64,000 nt of DNA from Aquila chrysaetos chrysaetos (GCF_900496995.4 NC_044019.1:1364001-1428000), one strand, 5' to 3'. Shown: positions 34,876-50,650, numbered from the stretch's first letter. Made by a program: numbers and translations. Notes: generated from the letters alone by a model not told the origin.

Positions 34876-35099
34876 AGCAGGAGGCGCAGGCCGGTCTGGG
34901 CGGCTGCTGCCCCTCGGCCGGCGTGGGGGCACAGGCAGGGTGGGGGGCTGCAGCAGCACCCCCGGGTGGGACGGGAACGGGGAGGAGGGCGAAAGCCCCG
35001 GGCGCTGCCGTCCCGCCGCAGGGACGCACCCAGCCCTGTGCCGGGGGGGGGACGGGAGGGGAGGCCCCCACACAGCCGCCGTGGAGCAGCACCCGGCAC

Positions 35100-35105
35100 T
35101 TTATT
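35100..35105 (-). terminator. Polyadenylation signal of the GH3 gene
   Basis: A minus-strand AATAAA (TTTATT at 35100-35105) lies about 100 bases past the GH3 stop codon at 35206-35208, giving a very short 3' UTR. Confidence 0.8.
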
Positions 35106-35205
35106 GCGAGGCAGGCAACCGCGCTCCCCACGGCACACGGGACGCCACGTGCCCCTTCCCTCTGCCAGCGCCCCGGGCTGCCCGGCACCGTAGCCACCTC
35201 CACCT

Positions 35206-38200
35206 CTAGCACCCACGCAGGGGCCGGGCTGCACCGGTGACGGTGAACCGTGCGCTCAGCACCTCCGAGGGCGCCCGCGTCTGCTGGCCTGGCTGTTGCC
35301 CGCCGGCAAAGAGGGTGAAGGTGCCGGGCTCGAGGCGCCAGTCCTGTGCCCAGACGGCACGCTGCTCGGCCGCCACCTGGAAGGACAGCTTGGTCTCCCG
35401 GCCGGCCGGCACGGCCACGCGGCGGAAAGCCACCAGCTGCCAGCGGGGCACCGGCACGGACGACTGCTCCCACCGCAGGTACAGCTGCACCACCTGCCCG
35501 GAGGGACGGGAGTCAGCGCTGACGGGACCCCCCAGCTGCCCCCCTGGCAGGGGGGACCCCGGCTGCAGCCGTACCCCCTACGGCCGCATCAGTGCGGAAC
35601 GGAGGCGCTCACCTCCTCGCCATCCCTCTGCCCCGTGTTCTCCAGCACCACGGACACGGAGAGGTTGGCACAGACGGGCAGCGCTGGGGGGCTCAGCACC
35701 AGGTCCCGGTACTGGAAGGTGGTGTAGGACAGCCCGTAGCCAAAGGGATAGAGCGGGGCCTCCTGCCCATAGTACCGGTACGTTCGCCCCTCCATGGTGT
35801 AGTTCTCCATCGGTGGCACCTGAGGGACGTCGGGCCGGTGGAGTTGGGGCAGGGCTGGGCAGGCATGGTCAAGGAGCAGCCCCACGTCCCACGGCTCCCT
35901 GGCCACCGAGGCAGGGAAGAGCTACGGGATCCGCCGGCTGCCCCGGCCGTACCTGGTGCATGCCTGCGGGCCACGTGGCCGGCAGCCTGCCGGCTGGGTT
36001 GGCCCCCACGTCGCCCAGCAGGACCCTCGCGATGGCGAGGCCGGTGGCCTGGGCGGGGAAGAAGCACGCCAGGATGGCCCCCACGCCCTCGTGCGCCTGC
36101 GCCCAGCTCACGTCCAGGGGCCCCGCATTGAACAGCAGCAGGATGACGGGGCGCCCGGCGGCTGCAGGGAGACAGCGGTCATCGAGACCCCGCACCAGCG
36201 CTGCTCAGACAGCTCCGGGGTGCCCCATGGATGGGGACCGCCTCGGGGGGTTGCGGTTCCCCTCCTTGCGCCTCAGCCCATCACCACCCGCTCTGGGCTG
36301 GCCCCGACCCCCAGGACACCAACCAGCCCCCAGGTGCCGGCACGCTGCCCTGGCCAGGAGCAGAGGCCCTACCCGCTTCCACGGCATCCTGCAGCAGCTC
36401 CAGCTGGTGGCCCGGCAGGGACAGGTCCCTCCGGTCCTTCGCCTCCGTCTCCACATCTGTCCCTGCGTGGGGACAGCCAAGGGACAGCCCCTTACACCCT
36501 GCCCGGGGCACCGCGGACAGATGGCGCAGAGGGGCACCGACCGCCTCGGGGGGCCGATGAGGACCCGTTCCTCTCCCAGAGCCGCCCCGGATCTGGGGTG
36601 CTCCCTCTCCCAGGCCATGCCCACCCAGCGCCTTCCCCGCTCCCACCTACCTGTCCCCAGGCAGACCACCACCACGTCGGCTGCCCCTGCTGCACCCACC
36701 ACCTCCGCCCGCGAGTACTGCTGGCACTGCGGCTCACGGCAGCCTGCCGCGAAGCTGACGTTGGCCGGCAGCGTCTCCAGCCCCCTCCTGCACCAGGAAA
36801 GAGCAGAAGGCATGGGGGCTGCTGTGCCCCAGGGTTGGGGCACCTTGGGGACACCCCCCCTTGCCCCAGACCCCCGTGAATGGTTGAGCAGCTCCAGCAG
36901 CAGACCCAGGCAGCGCCCAGGACCAGGGGATGGACGGCAGCACCATGCTGTCTCACCGGGGAGTGTAGATGTACCGCGGCTCCGGCACCGGCGCGTAGTC
37001 CCCGAACAGCACCCGGGGGTTGTCAGCGAAGGGACCCACCACCTGCGGAGGGCAGAGGGGTGAGGGTGGGCACCGGCAGCCCTGTGCTACGCAGCCTGCG
37101 GCTCTCGAAAGGAGGGGACACCTGCGGGCCCGGGGTACAGAGGCAGCAGCCCCTGGGTCACTGTGTCCCCCCTGCCCACCTCCGTGCGTGGGGCTCACCG
37201 CGAGGTGCTTGCCGGGCAGGTCCCGAGCCCGGAGGGGCAGCGTCCCCCGCGCGTTCTTCAGCAGCACAAAGCTCTTGACAGCAGCTTCCAACGAGAGGTT
37301 GCGGTGCTCGGGGCTCTGCACAGCGCTCAGGTCCAGGGCGCTGTAAGGGTTCATGGCCGGGGGGTCGAACTCCCCCAGCCGCATCCGTGTGTAGAAGAGG
37401 GGCCGGACCCGGTCACGCAGCATCTGCAAAGACCCCGACACCAAAACCTCGGTTGTGCTTGGCGGGGGCAGTGCTGGCTCTGTGCCCATGCCCTCGGCCC
37501 CATTTCCCCCGGCTCACCTGCAGCGTGATGTTGCCCATGGCCAGAGCCTGGGGGATGTGCATGAAGACGTTGTTCCTCATGCCATAGGAGAGCTCCAGGT
37601 TACAGCCGGCGTTCATCGAGGCTGCCGTGCCGGAGAGAAGGGAAACCGCCCGTCACGGCTGCGTGATGCCCGGGGACCCCGCGCCCGTCCCGCGAGCTCA
37701 CCGACCGCCGTCTCCAGGAAGGTGCGCGTGTAGTGGTGCCCCAGCATGATGAGCTCCAGGGCCCCCTCGTCGCTCACCACGTAGCCCTCGAACCCCCACT
37801 CGCCGCGCAGGATGTCCGTCAGCAGCTTCTTGTTGGCACAGGCGGGAACGCCGTTGATCCTGTCGGAAAGGGGATGGGGCAGCCCAGCCGGCCGGGCACC
37901 GGCCACCCCGCGGGCAGCCCAGCCCGCACGGCCCCCGCCACGCTCAGTACCTGTTGTAGCTGCACATGAAGCTGTAGGAGCCGGCGCGCACGCACGCCTG
38001 GAACTGGGGCAGGAAGGTGGTACGCCAGTCCCGCTCCAGCACCTGCAAGCGCCGCGGCAGAGAGGGGTCAGCGCCCGGGGGGCTGCCCGCCGTCCCGCGG
38101 CCCCGTTGCTCTCACCTTGGCGTCGAAGCTGAGCCTGGAGACGGGGATGTTCTCGGGGCCCCCGTGCACGCTGAAGTGCTTGCAGCCGGCGCTGGCCTTG

Positions 38201-39196
38201 ACGTAGCGGGGATGCTGGCCCTGCAGCCCCTGCACGAAGCTGCGGGCCAGCTCCCCGCTCAGGAACGGGTCCTCCCCGTAGGTCTCCTGGCCCAGGCGCA
38301 GGCGGGTCACCGCCGGGACCCCCAGACCCACACGCCCCCGCAGCCAGCACCCCAAGGAGCTGCTGCCACCCTCCGGCCGGTCGGCCACGGTCCTGCGTGG
38401 CCTGACCCCCCGCCCGGGGTCACCACCACTCCCCCCCCCATGCTGGCACCTGGTTCCTGCCCCACAGCGGGTGCCTCATGATGTTCAGGACGGGGCTGAA
38501 GCAGCTGAGCCCCGTGTGGTCACCGTAGCGGCCGGTGGCGGCGAAGTCGTTGTGCTTGGCTCTCACCTCGGTGGCGGTGGCGTTGGCCACCCGGTAGACG
38601 AGCTCTGGGCTGTGGAGGGTGGGGGGGAGCGCGGAGGCGTCGAGGCGGGGGGCGCAGGTCCGTCCCGCGGGACCACATCCCGCACCCCCGGGGTGCCCCG
38701 TCCCCGGTGCCGGTACCTGAAGGCGGCGGCGAGCCCCAGCGCCTGGGGGAAAGCCGTGGCCCAGCCGGGAGCCTCCGCGTCGCCCCGCAGGCACTCCGTG
38801 TTCCAGTTGTAGGGCCCGATGCCCAACCGGGGAACGGGGGGCGCGGGGCCGTTCCCCATCGCTCCCCCCCTCGCCACCTGCGGGCCAGCGGCGCTGAGCG
38901 GGCAGAGGAGGAACGGGGCGGGGGGGGGGGGGGTCCCGGGGCCGCCCCCTCACCTGCAGCACCAGCTCGGCGGGGCTCAGCCGGCCCAGCAGGTCGTCGA
39001 GGCGGCGGTGCCAGGGCAGCGCCGGGTCCTGGAAGGGGAAGCGGGGGAAGGGGGTGGGCTGAGCCCGCCCCGGTCCGGCGCCCAGCGCCGCGCACAGCAG
39101 CACGGCGGCGGCCCGGAGCCCCGCCAGAACCGGCACGGCCGCTCCCGGGGTCGCCGCTCTCCGCCGAGCGGGCGGGAGGGCTGCTGGGCGCGGCAT
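35206..39196 (-). CDS. Secreted glycoside hydrolase family 3 (beta-xylosidase-like)
   Basis: This gene is predicted to remove terminal beta-linked sugars in the secretory pathway or outside the cell; the true substrate is unknown. Fourteen exons (minus strand): 38954-39196, 38717-38877, 38450-38609, 38116-38286, 37951-38042, 37702-37859, 37518-37621, 37199-37423, 36957-37042, 36651-36787, 36373-36462, 35953-36161, 35613-35819, 35206-35493. All introns are GT-AG and all phases agree, giving 776 residues, the usual length for plant beta-xylosidases. Residues 19-45 form a likely signal peptide. The GH3 N-domain has GPYNWNTECLRG (Glu109), HPLWGRNQETYGEDPF, CKHF (Lys224-His225) and MCSYNRINGVPAC. 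The nucleophile is Asp306 in VVSDEG. The GH3 C-domain starts near SFVLLKN (residue 414) and has VETEAKDRRDL (Glu517/Glu519, acid/base candidates). A fibronectin-III-like domain ends the protein (VVQLYLRWEQ...). Several N-glycosylation sequons (NAT, NIT, NLS, NVS, NYT) support secretion. The ATG at 39194-39196 is the only upstream in-frame start. Confidence 0.93.
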
Positions 39197-39720
39197 GGCA
39201 CGGCTCGGTTCCCGGGATCAGCCGGGCCTCTCCCGTCCCGGCGCTCCGAGGCCACGGGCGATGGGCGCGGCGGGGCGGGGCGCGCTGCAGCTCGGCCCTG
39301 CGCCCGCCGGACGGGGCGGGACGGGACGGGACGGGACTCGGCGGGGGGGGGGGGGGGGGGTCCCGGGGCGGCGAGTCCCGGCCGGCGGCACCGGAGCACC
39401 GTGCAACGTGCAGCCAGGCCCTGGCTCCCGTCCCCTGGCTCCGCCGCGGTGGCAGGTCGCGGCGTTTCGCTTCCTCGCCCCCCCGCCCCCGAGCACCTCC
39501 CGGTGCGGGCACGTCTGTGAGCGGGAACCGGCAGAGCTGCCCGGTGCAGCCAAACCGGCTCCCGGGGTCACCCCGGCTGCAGCGGGGCTGCCCGCGGCTC
39601 CGATGCTGCCGGCAGCGGAGCTGGCAGGGCACGGCCCCCTGCTCGGGGCTGGGGGGCAGAAGGTGGCCCACTGCTGCTCCTGTCCCGCACCCGGGGCAAC
39701 GAGGGGAAAGGCCTTCACTA
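38600..39720 (-). promoter_or_regulatory. CpG island at the GH3 gene start
   Basis: Dense CpGs cover exon 1 and about 500 bases upstream. A GGGAC pentamer is repeated at about 39312-39336, followed by an 18-base G run at 39343-39360. No TATA box is evident near the start codon. This suggests broad CpG-type initiation between about 39.2 and 39.4 kb. Confidence 0.5.
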
Positions 39721-41600
39721 GCACGCTGTGCTTTAACGAGAGCCACGGAGCGTGAGTGACGCCAGCGCGGGTCCCCTCTGTGCCCCGCGGTGCCTGGTGG
39801 GATGCTGCCAGGGACCCTGGTGCAGTGACCGGGGACACAGTACCTCCGGTGGGCACCTGCAGACGGGAGCAGCCGCGGTGGCTGTGGTCACGCTCTCGGT
39901 GCCCGAGGCTGCAGGTCCTCCCGGCCGTGCCGCCCAAGTCCCACACTTGCAGCCTGGGGACACAGTGCGGGGCCGGGCGGTGGCTCCGGCGCGAGCACGC
40001 CGGCGGGGCTGTGGCCAGACCCAGCACGTGTCCCGCCGCCCGGCCAGGTGACTCCCCAGCCAGCGAGAGCCAGCGCTGCGTGACCCCGAGCAGCATGTGG
40101 TGGCTCGGGCAGCCCCCGGGCACACGGCGATGTTTGCTCTGTGGCTTTCCCCACACGGCCGCTCCCACGAGACAAACGGCATGGTGATGGCCAGGGTTTG
40201 GCTTGGCACCGGGCAGCCCGGGCCCGTAGAGACCTGTATCTCCACATGGGCAAGTTTGGTGGCCGCCTGGCTCAGGAGGCTCGTGCCCACTCCAGCATCG
40301 TGGCCGTGGCATTGTGTGCTGCATGCCGCAGGGTCTCCGCTGCCCCCACCTTCACGCTCCCCTGGATGTAGCTCTCCAGCTGGGAAATGCACAGGGGGCG
40401 AGGGGAGAGCACGAAACAGCCATTTGCCTGCCGGTGCTGGGGGCAGGAGGGGAGCCGGTGCTGGCAGACTGCTCCCCTGCGCTTTAGGGCTGGGAGATGG
40501 GGGAGCACAGACACCTCAGCATCTCGCTGGCACCATGTCCCGCTCCTGCCAGGGACGGTGGCGACGCTGGCAGTTCCCCAGCCCTGATCGCCCACGCCAA
40601 GAGCTGGTATCAGTCCTCGGGGCTCACAGCCTGCCAGCAGCCGAGCGAGCGCAGGCTGCGCCGTCCCGGGGACGTAGCCATGTAAGGCAATGCCAGCGAG
40701 TCGGCCGCAGCCGTCGAGAGCCCGGCCGGCCCCCACGCTCCCAGCACTGCTGCTCGGCAGTGATAGTGAGCGATCCCCCAGCTGCTGGATTCCTGAGCGG
40801 CCGGCGGGGGGGGGGGGGGGTCCCGCTAACGGCTCCCTCTGCGCCCACAGCATACCCTCCCACCCGCCACGCAGCCTCCATCGCACCGCACCGGCTGGAG
40901 CCACCCTTGAGCAGGGGTCAGCAGCCAGAACTCGCTCAGCGACACGTCTAGAATAGAGACGTAACTGAATAAATAAATAACGGCCAGGCAGTGTCCATCG
41001 GGGAGCAGAGGCTGGTGCTCGGGCGGCCGCACCGGCTGAGGAGGGTCTGTGGGAGCTCGGTGGTTCCAGTAAATATTTACTGCAGTCGCTCGGAGCCCCA
41101 GGCCAGGCTGACCCCTGTGACACCCCAGTCCTCCGCCACATTTCCCCGCGGCCGCATCTCTCAGGCGTGCGAGGCGTCGAAACCCTGCACCGACCAGCTC
41201 CCGTTCCCACACCGGGCCGCAGCCCGAGGCTCCGAGCTGGCCGGCCCTGCCCCGCCAGCCCAGGGCTTGCTCCGTCCGCCCCGGGGCGGGGGGAACGCCG
41301 GCTGCCCTCTCCCCAGGAACCAGCTCCGGCCAAGACACCAGGGCCAGCGGCTGGGCGGGGAAGGGGGCCCCCGCCAGCCCGGGGAACCTGACCCCGGGCA
41401 GGCCCTTTGGCGACAGCCCTTTCCGTGAGGAATTCCTCATCCAGCCAAAACCCCTCGTTGCCATCACCGGGGCTGGGGGGGGGGCCTCCGCAACAGCCGC
41501 CGGGTACCCGCGGGCCCGGGCCGGTGTCCCGCCTTCACCCGGGGCCGGTGGGAGGCAGCAGCGCCGCAGCCACCGGCCCCTCACCGGGCGGGCAGGGCTC
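39720..41600. other. Spacer between the GH3 gene and TRAPPC3
   Basis: Apart from the candidate exon at 40272-40379, this spacer holds no supported gene. It contains another G run at 40806-40820 followed by TCCC, the same junction seen after the G runs at 38920-38933 and 39343-39360. Confidence 0.5.
40272..40379 (-). CDS. Unassigned candidate terminal coding exon
   Basis: A strong minus-strand acceptor (a pyrimidine tract, then GTGCATTTCCCAG) precedes an open frame of 35 codons ending in TGA at 40272-40274. The frame starts LESYIQGSVK and ends MLEWARAS, an amphipathic helix-like composition. I do not recognise the protein. A divergent minus-strand transcript starting at the TRAPPC3 CpG island (donor candidate GGTCGCG|GTGAGC near 41.63 kb) could include it. 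It may also be chance. Confidence 0.25.
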   Translation of the reverse strand: MESYIQGSVKVGAAETLRHAAHNATATMLEWARAS

Positions 41601-41782
41601 ACCCGCCGCCGGCGGAAGCGCTCACCGCGACCCCGGGGGCGGACGGGCCCGGCCCCGGCGGAGAGACCGGCCCGGCGGGCGGAGGCGCCCCCTGCCGGCG
41701 CGGCGCACCCCCCCTCCCCTCCCCGCGCTTGGTTCCGCCCACCCCCGCGCCTGCCGGGAGCGGCGGTCAGGTGACCCGCCCC

Positions 41783-42039
41783 GCACGCCGGGATTTGTAG
41801 GCGCCCTACCGTCACGCCGGGAAGGGTAGTGCCGCCCCCCTCCCCGTCTCCCATGACAGCGCGCATGCGCGCAGGGCGGCCGCGTTGCACTCTGGGGCGC
41901 GTAGTTCGGCTTGGCGGGCGTGGCGTGGCCGGCGGCGCGGCGCGGACTACGAGTCCCGTCGTGCCCCAGCGGCGCGGCTCGGCTCGGCGCGGTGCGGGAG
42001 GCGGCCGGGCCGGGCCGGGGAACGAACGGGCCGGGCAGG
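41783..42039 (+). promoter_or_regulatory. TRAPPC3: TRAPPC3 promoter with NRF1 palindrome and ZNF143-like sites
   Basis: A CpG island covers the TRAPPC3 start. It holds an NRF1-type palindrome, GCGCATGCGC, at 41861-41870. It also holds three sequences resembling the ZNF143/THAP11 site (ACTACAxxTCCC...GC): 41783-41801 (minus), 41887-41905 (minus) and 41946-41964 (plus). There is no TATA box. Such promoters are typical of housekeeping genes and often fire in both directions. Confidence 0.6.
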
Positions 42040-46630
<4,591 letters not shown>

Positions 46631-46692
46631 ATCGCAACCCAGTCTCCCTTTGGGACTGGAGGGGACCACCTGGTTTTGGCCATTAGCTATCG

Positions 46693-46747
46693 TCACAGAT
46701 CTGTAGGGATATAGTGCTTTCATCACAGATCTGTAGGGATCTAGTGC
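46693..46747. repeat. 30-bp tandem duplication in TRAPPC3 3' UTR
   Basis: TCACAGATCTGTAGGGAT plus seven more bases occurs at 46693-46717 and again at 46723-46747 with one mismatch, a period of 30. It lies 60-120 bases after the TRAPPC3 stop codon. Confidence 0.85.
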
Positions 46748-47683
46748 CCCTGTACATTCAGACTGACTTACTGACTGTTTAAGATGTTATTATATTCTTC
46801 TACTGTAACTTCCATCTTCCGTAGAAGACAATTGTCTGGTTGCTGTTTATTTCACAGGTTCATTCTGAAGCTTTTTCATAAGGTGATGTCTTTTTCGTAT
46901 TCCCCTGGGGACTCTTTTTATGCTCAGTTTCTAATTGTGATGTTTGGTTGTGCGAGAACTGCTCAAACTCCAGAAGAGCTCCAGTTTGTTCAAATCTGAT
47001 TGAATGTTTTATTACCAGAATTGGAGACCAAGCTGTGAGAGCCCACTGATTACTGTTAAATGCTGTCCTTAAAAGGAGAGGTTTAAAATTCATTTGGAGA
47101 TAAGCACATAGTATTTCTGTAGACCAAACTGGCTTCCTGCATTTGATTCAGAAGTTAGTAGTAAAATGCAAGCTTGATACAAAGGGGTGATTTGGGAGAG
47201 CTGTTTGAGTTTTGGCACCAGGTCGGGGAGGCTCCTGTTCCCAGAGAGCCGTGGCATCGTGCAGCACTGGCAGATTCAGGAGGCCCGTGTGGCCTGGGCC
47301 TTTCAGCAGTTTCTCTTCCCCAGCAGTCTCATGACTCCCCGCTTGGAAGGGGAGGACCGTTAAATTCCAGTGGAGCAGCAGTAAATACTTTAAATGGGGA
47401 AACGAAAAGAGTGGCTAAAATGCCATTGGTCTTCTACAGTGTGTACATCCCGGGGGCCGCATGGCAAGTCCACAGAACAAAAAACAAAACTCAGACTAAC
47501 GACTGGGAGGTATTAAATGCATTTCAGCAAGTAGAGTCTGGTCCCCTGTTACAGTGTATAAACACTGTAGAGCGTGGAGGTGGTGCTGGGGTATATTCTC
47601 ACAGATGTTTAGGCTACAACAGAATTTCCCGTGTTACTTAAATTGGCAAGCTTTGGCAGTCTGCAGCACCTGCTGTTCTGTAA

Positions 47684-47689
47684 AATAAA
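47684..47689 (+). terminator. TRAPPC3: Likely TRAPPC3 polyadenylation signal
   Basis: AATAAA lies about 1.05 kb past the stop codon. An ATTAAA variant at 47512-47517 could act as a proximal signal. The UTR between stop and signal contains no other supported gene. Confidence 0.55.
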
Positions 47690-47699
47690 TACACAAAGT

Positions 47700-50436
47700 A
47701 GTCTTACATCTCAAAAAGCAAGGTATTGGAAAATCAACTTCCTCTGCGTCCTGTTCAGTGAGAAAATGCAGTCAGATGTTCAGTTCTCAGATCACTTTAC
47801 ATAGCATGAAGGCACAGATCCACAGAGAAAATTAGAAGCTTGATAATAAGTCAATAGCTCTTACTCACTTTCACAGGAGCTGGCGGCTCAAATACCTTTG
47901 TAGGTTTATGCCTGAGTGTAAGGTGAGAGAGAAAAAGCTGCCGCTTGTGCTGCCATTCATTTAGGTTCTCCAGACAAACGTTGGGCCATCTGGATGCTGG
48001 ACGACTCGCCCCGTCCCTTTTTTTGCCCAAATGAGTACCTTTGGTGAGAGGGTTTGGATGCCGCATGTGATGTTTGTCCTGTGAAGGGGCAGCGTCACTG
48101 TAAAAGCAGTTGGAGAATGACATTGAGGAAAAGCAGTGGCTGGTGGGTTTTGGAGGCAGAGGTGCCACACGGTCATGTTGCAGAGATGAAAAAGATCCAT
48201 CGTTTCTCATCATTGACCATTATAAGTCATTTTAAGGCTGCATTTTGAAAGCAATCGCATTAAAAGAATCCTGGTGTCAGCTCCTTGGTTTCCTCTTGCC
48301 TTTTTTTTTGGTGACACGGGTGCTGGTGTGGAGCAGCAGCTGAGCGGGGCTGGCAGGGTGACGGCAGCGCCGCACCAAGAATGTCTGGCTGCCAGTGCAT
48401 GTGAAAGCTGCTGCCTGAAGGAAACCTGCCCAATATTCAGCGCACGGAGGGATTGTGGCTGGGGGTGGGACTCGGGGGCTGATGGGCAGCGCTGGGAAAC
48501 CAGACAGTCAATGTTTGCTTGTTTGAGGACTGGCATTTTCTGCCCCGTGAATACTCGTGCATGTACGTTAGCAGCGACTCGCTACCGCCAGCCCAAGGCA
48601 GTCCGCTGCAGAGAGAGCTGAGGCATGCTATTTGTGGTCATTCTTAGTCACAAAAAAATCACCTCGGGGGGCATCTGTGCCCCCCTGTGCCAGCTCAGCT
48701 CGGCGCGGCGGCTGCTCCATGGCTGCCGTCGGGCACGCGGTGCTGCAGGCGGGAGCGTGCAGGCGAAGAACAGCAACTGCTGGCTCTCCAGGAGCAGGAG
48801 TTTGTGCCTCCCTTGCTTGTATCAACAGTGTAAATGCTCCCCAGGAGCCGGCGGCATGGGGGAGACACCCTGCAGCGTGCCGGTGGGCTTCCCCCCTGCG
48901 CCGGGGGGGCACCCTGCAGCCTCGCTCAGCCCCGAGCACTGAGCACCCCCAGGGCTGCACCCCGGCCCGCTGCCAGACCCGAGGAGAGGGAAGCAGCAGC
49001 TTTTGCAATAAAGTGGCTTTTTCTCTTTGGCTGGAGCTGCCAAGCGTCACGTGTCACCTGCCCGGCCGGCAGCGAGAGCCAAGCCTCGCCAGCCAGAATG
49101 GCCCCAAACAGCCCCGACACGCACCCGGGTCCTGAGACAGCCTCTGGGCAGCAGCTGCCCCCGGGGACTCTGTCCTAGAGGTTCTGGGTGGAAGCAGGCC
49201 CTGTGTCCTTGCCGACGTCGCAGCTAAAAGGGGGTTATTTTGCAACGGTGAGCTCGCGCCGGGTCCTTTTCCCTCCTTTGGCGAGCAGGGGAACAGGCTC
49301 GCCCCCACGGGGAGTGGGTCCCGGGCTCCCACTGCCGGCCCCCTGGGAATTACGGAGTTGTGCAGTAATTTGCTGGGGCGACTGGGTCAAAACCAGCCCA
49401 GACCCTCTGGAAGAACAAAAAGCAAAAATTGCATTAAGTAAATTAAAACTGTCTACTACCAAGTAGCTCATTGTAGACAAGGGAGAATATGCAAAAAGCT
49501 CTGTTTGAAACCTACTAAATACTACCATGTGCTGTTTATAGGAAACAAATGGCGAAAGGCATGCTGCATCAATAAAACCCTGAACATGGTTGGAGTTGGA
49601 CTAAAGCCTTTCCACGGCTCTAGGTTATTGAATACCCTTCACTTTCATGTAGTGCCAGGCATGACCCCTGGACACATACCGCGAAGGGGAAAGTTGACTT
49701 GTGGGAATAATAGACATTCCTGGTGAACGATTTAACCTGGCAGGAAAAGAGGCGACTTTCAGCCTTTCATATCTCTGCGTGATATTAGAGATGACAATAG
49801 CAACAAGTCGAGGCGGGGGACGTGGGACATGGGGCGGGAGCGCTGCTGGAGAGCGATGCTCCAGGACCCCAGTGGACGGCGGTGCGTGGGGTGAGCCCCC
49901 CACCACTGTGCCTGGCCCCTGCCTGCCCACGCTGGGCACTCGGCCAGCCTGCCCGCCCCGGCCACCCCACGATGGCAGCAGGCAGACTCTGCATCGCCGA
50001 GACCCCGGGTCCCAGCCACAGCGCCGCATCCCAACCCCATCCCGGGCCCGGGCTCCCAGAGCAACAGGTTGCAGGAGCTTTAGTTGCAGCGGCACCCACG
50101 GAAGAAACTTTTCCATCCCTTGCCCTCCTCCAGCACCGATTCCTCCCGTGGGCAAGCGGGACTTTGGCTGGTGTCCTGAGGGCACACACAGGCGGGAGCT
50201 GAAGTCCCGTGTGTGACTTATCAGGGTCTAGCTTGAGAGTTTAAACCAGCTCACCTCCCCAGTGTGGGAACAACCTGGCTGTTGCTCCCAGCTTGCCCAG
50301 GGTTTGTTGCCTGCTTTGCTGCAGGCAGGCGGCGAGGGCCGTTTGCTGCCGCCCTGCTCTGGCCGCACGGTACGGGGCAGCGGAGCTGGCGGCAAGCCCA
50401 GCCACGGTCCACGCCGCCTCGTGCCGGCAGCACCCT
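47700..50436. other. Gene-free stretch downstream of TRAPPC3
   Basis: No exon, RNA gene or repeat was recognised. Short open frames on both strands lack splice-bounded coding signals. Confidence 0.5.
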
Positions 50437-50650
50437 CATAGAATCATAGAATCATTTAGGTTGGAAAAGACCTTCAAGACCATCGAGTCCAACCATCATC
50501 CATGCCCACTAAACCATGTTCTGGAGTACCCCGTCTACTCGCTTTTTGAACACCTCCAGGGATGGTGACTCAACCACTTCCCTGGGCAGCCTATTCCAAT
50601 GTCTGACAACCCTCCCAGTAAAGAAATTTTTCCTCAGGCCAGCCTGGAGC
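50437..50650 (-). mobile_element. Truncated CR1 LINE, 3' end
   Basis: The plus strand starts with CATAGAATCATAGAATCATTTAGG, the reverse complement of the CR1 3' tail with its short tandem ATTCTATG-type units. Read on the minus strand, the segment encodes the end of the CR1 reverse-transcriptase ORF (HWNRLPREVVESPSLEVF). It is 5'-truncated, as most CR1 copies are; similarity fades near 50650. The frame is still open over this short piece, suggesting a fairly young copy. It is the only clear interspersed repeat in the window. Confidence 0.93.

Noticed and set aside
35237-37063. 608-codon plus-strand open frame
   Set aside because: Antisense to GH3 exons 9-14, which have consistent phases and conserved motifs on the minus strand.
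40826-41890. 354-codon minus-strand open frame upstream of TRAPPC3
   Set aside because: GC-driven. It crosses a promoter region and AT-rich filler, with no family resemblance.
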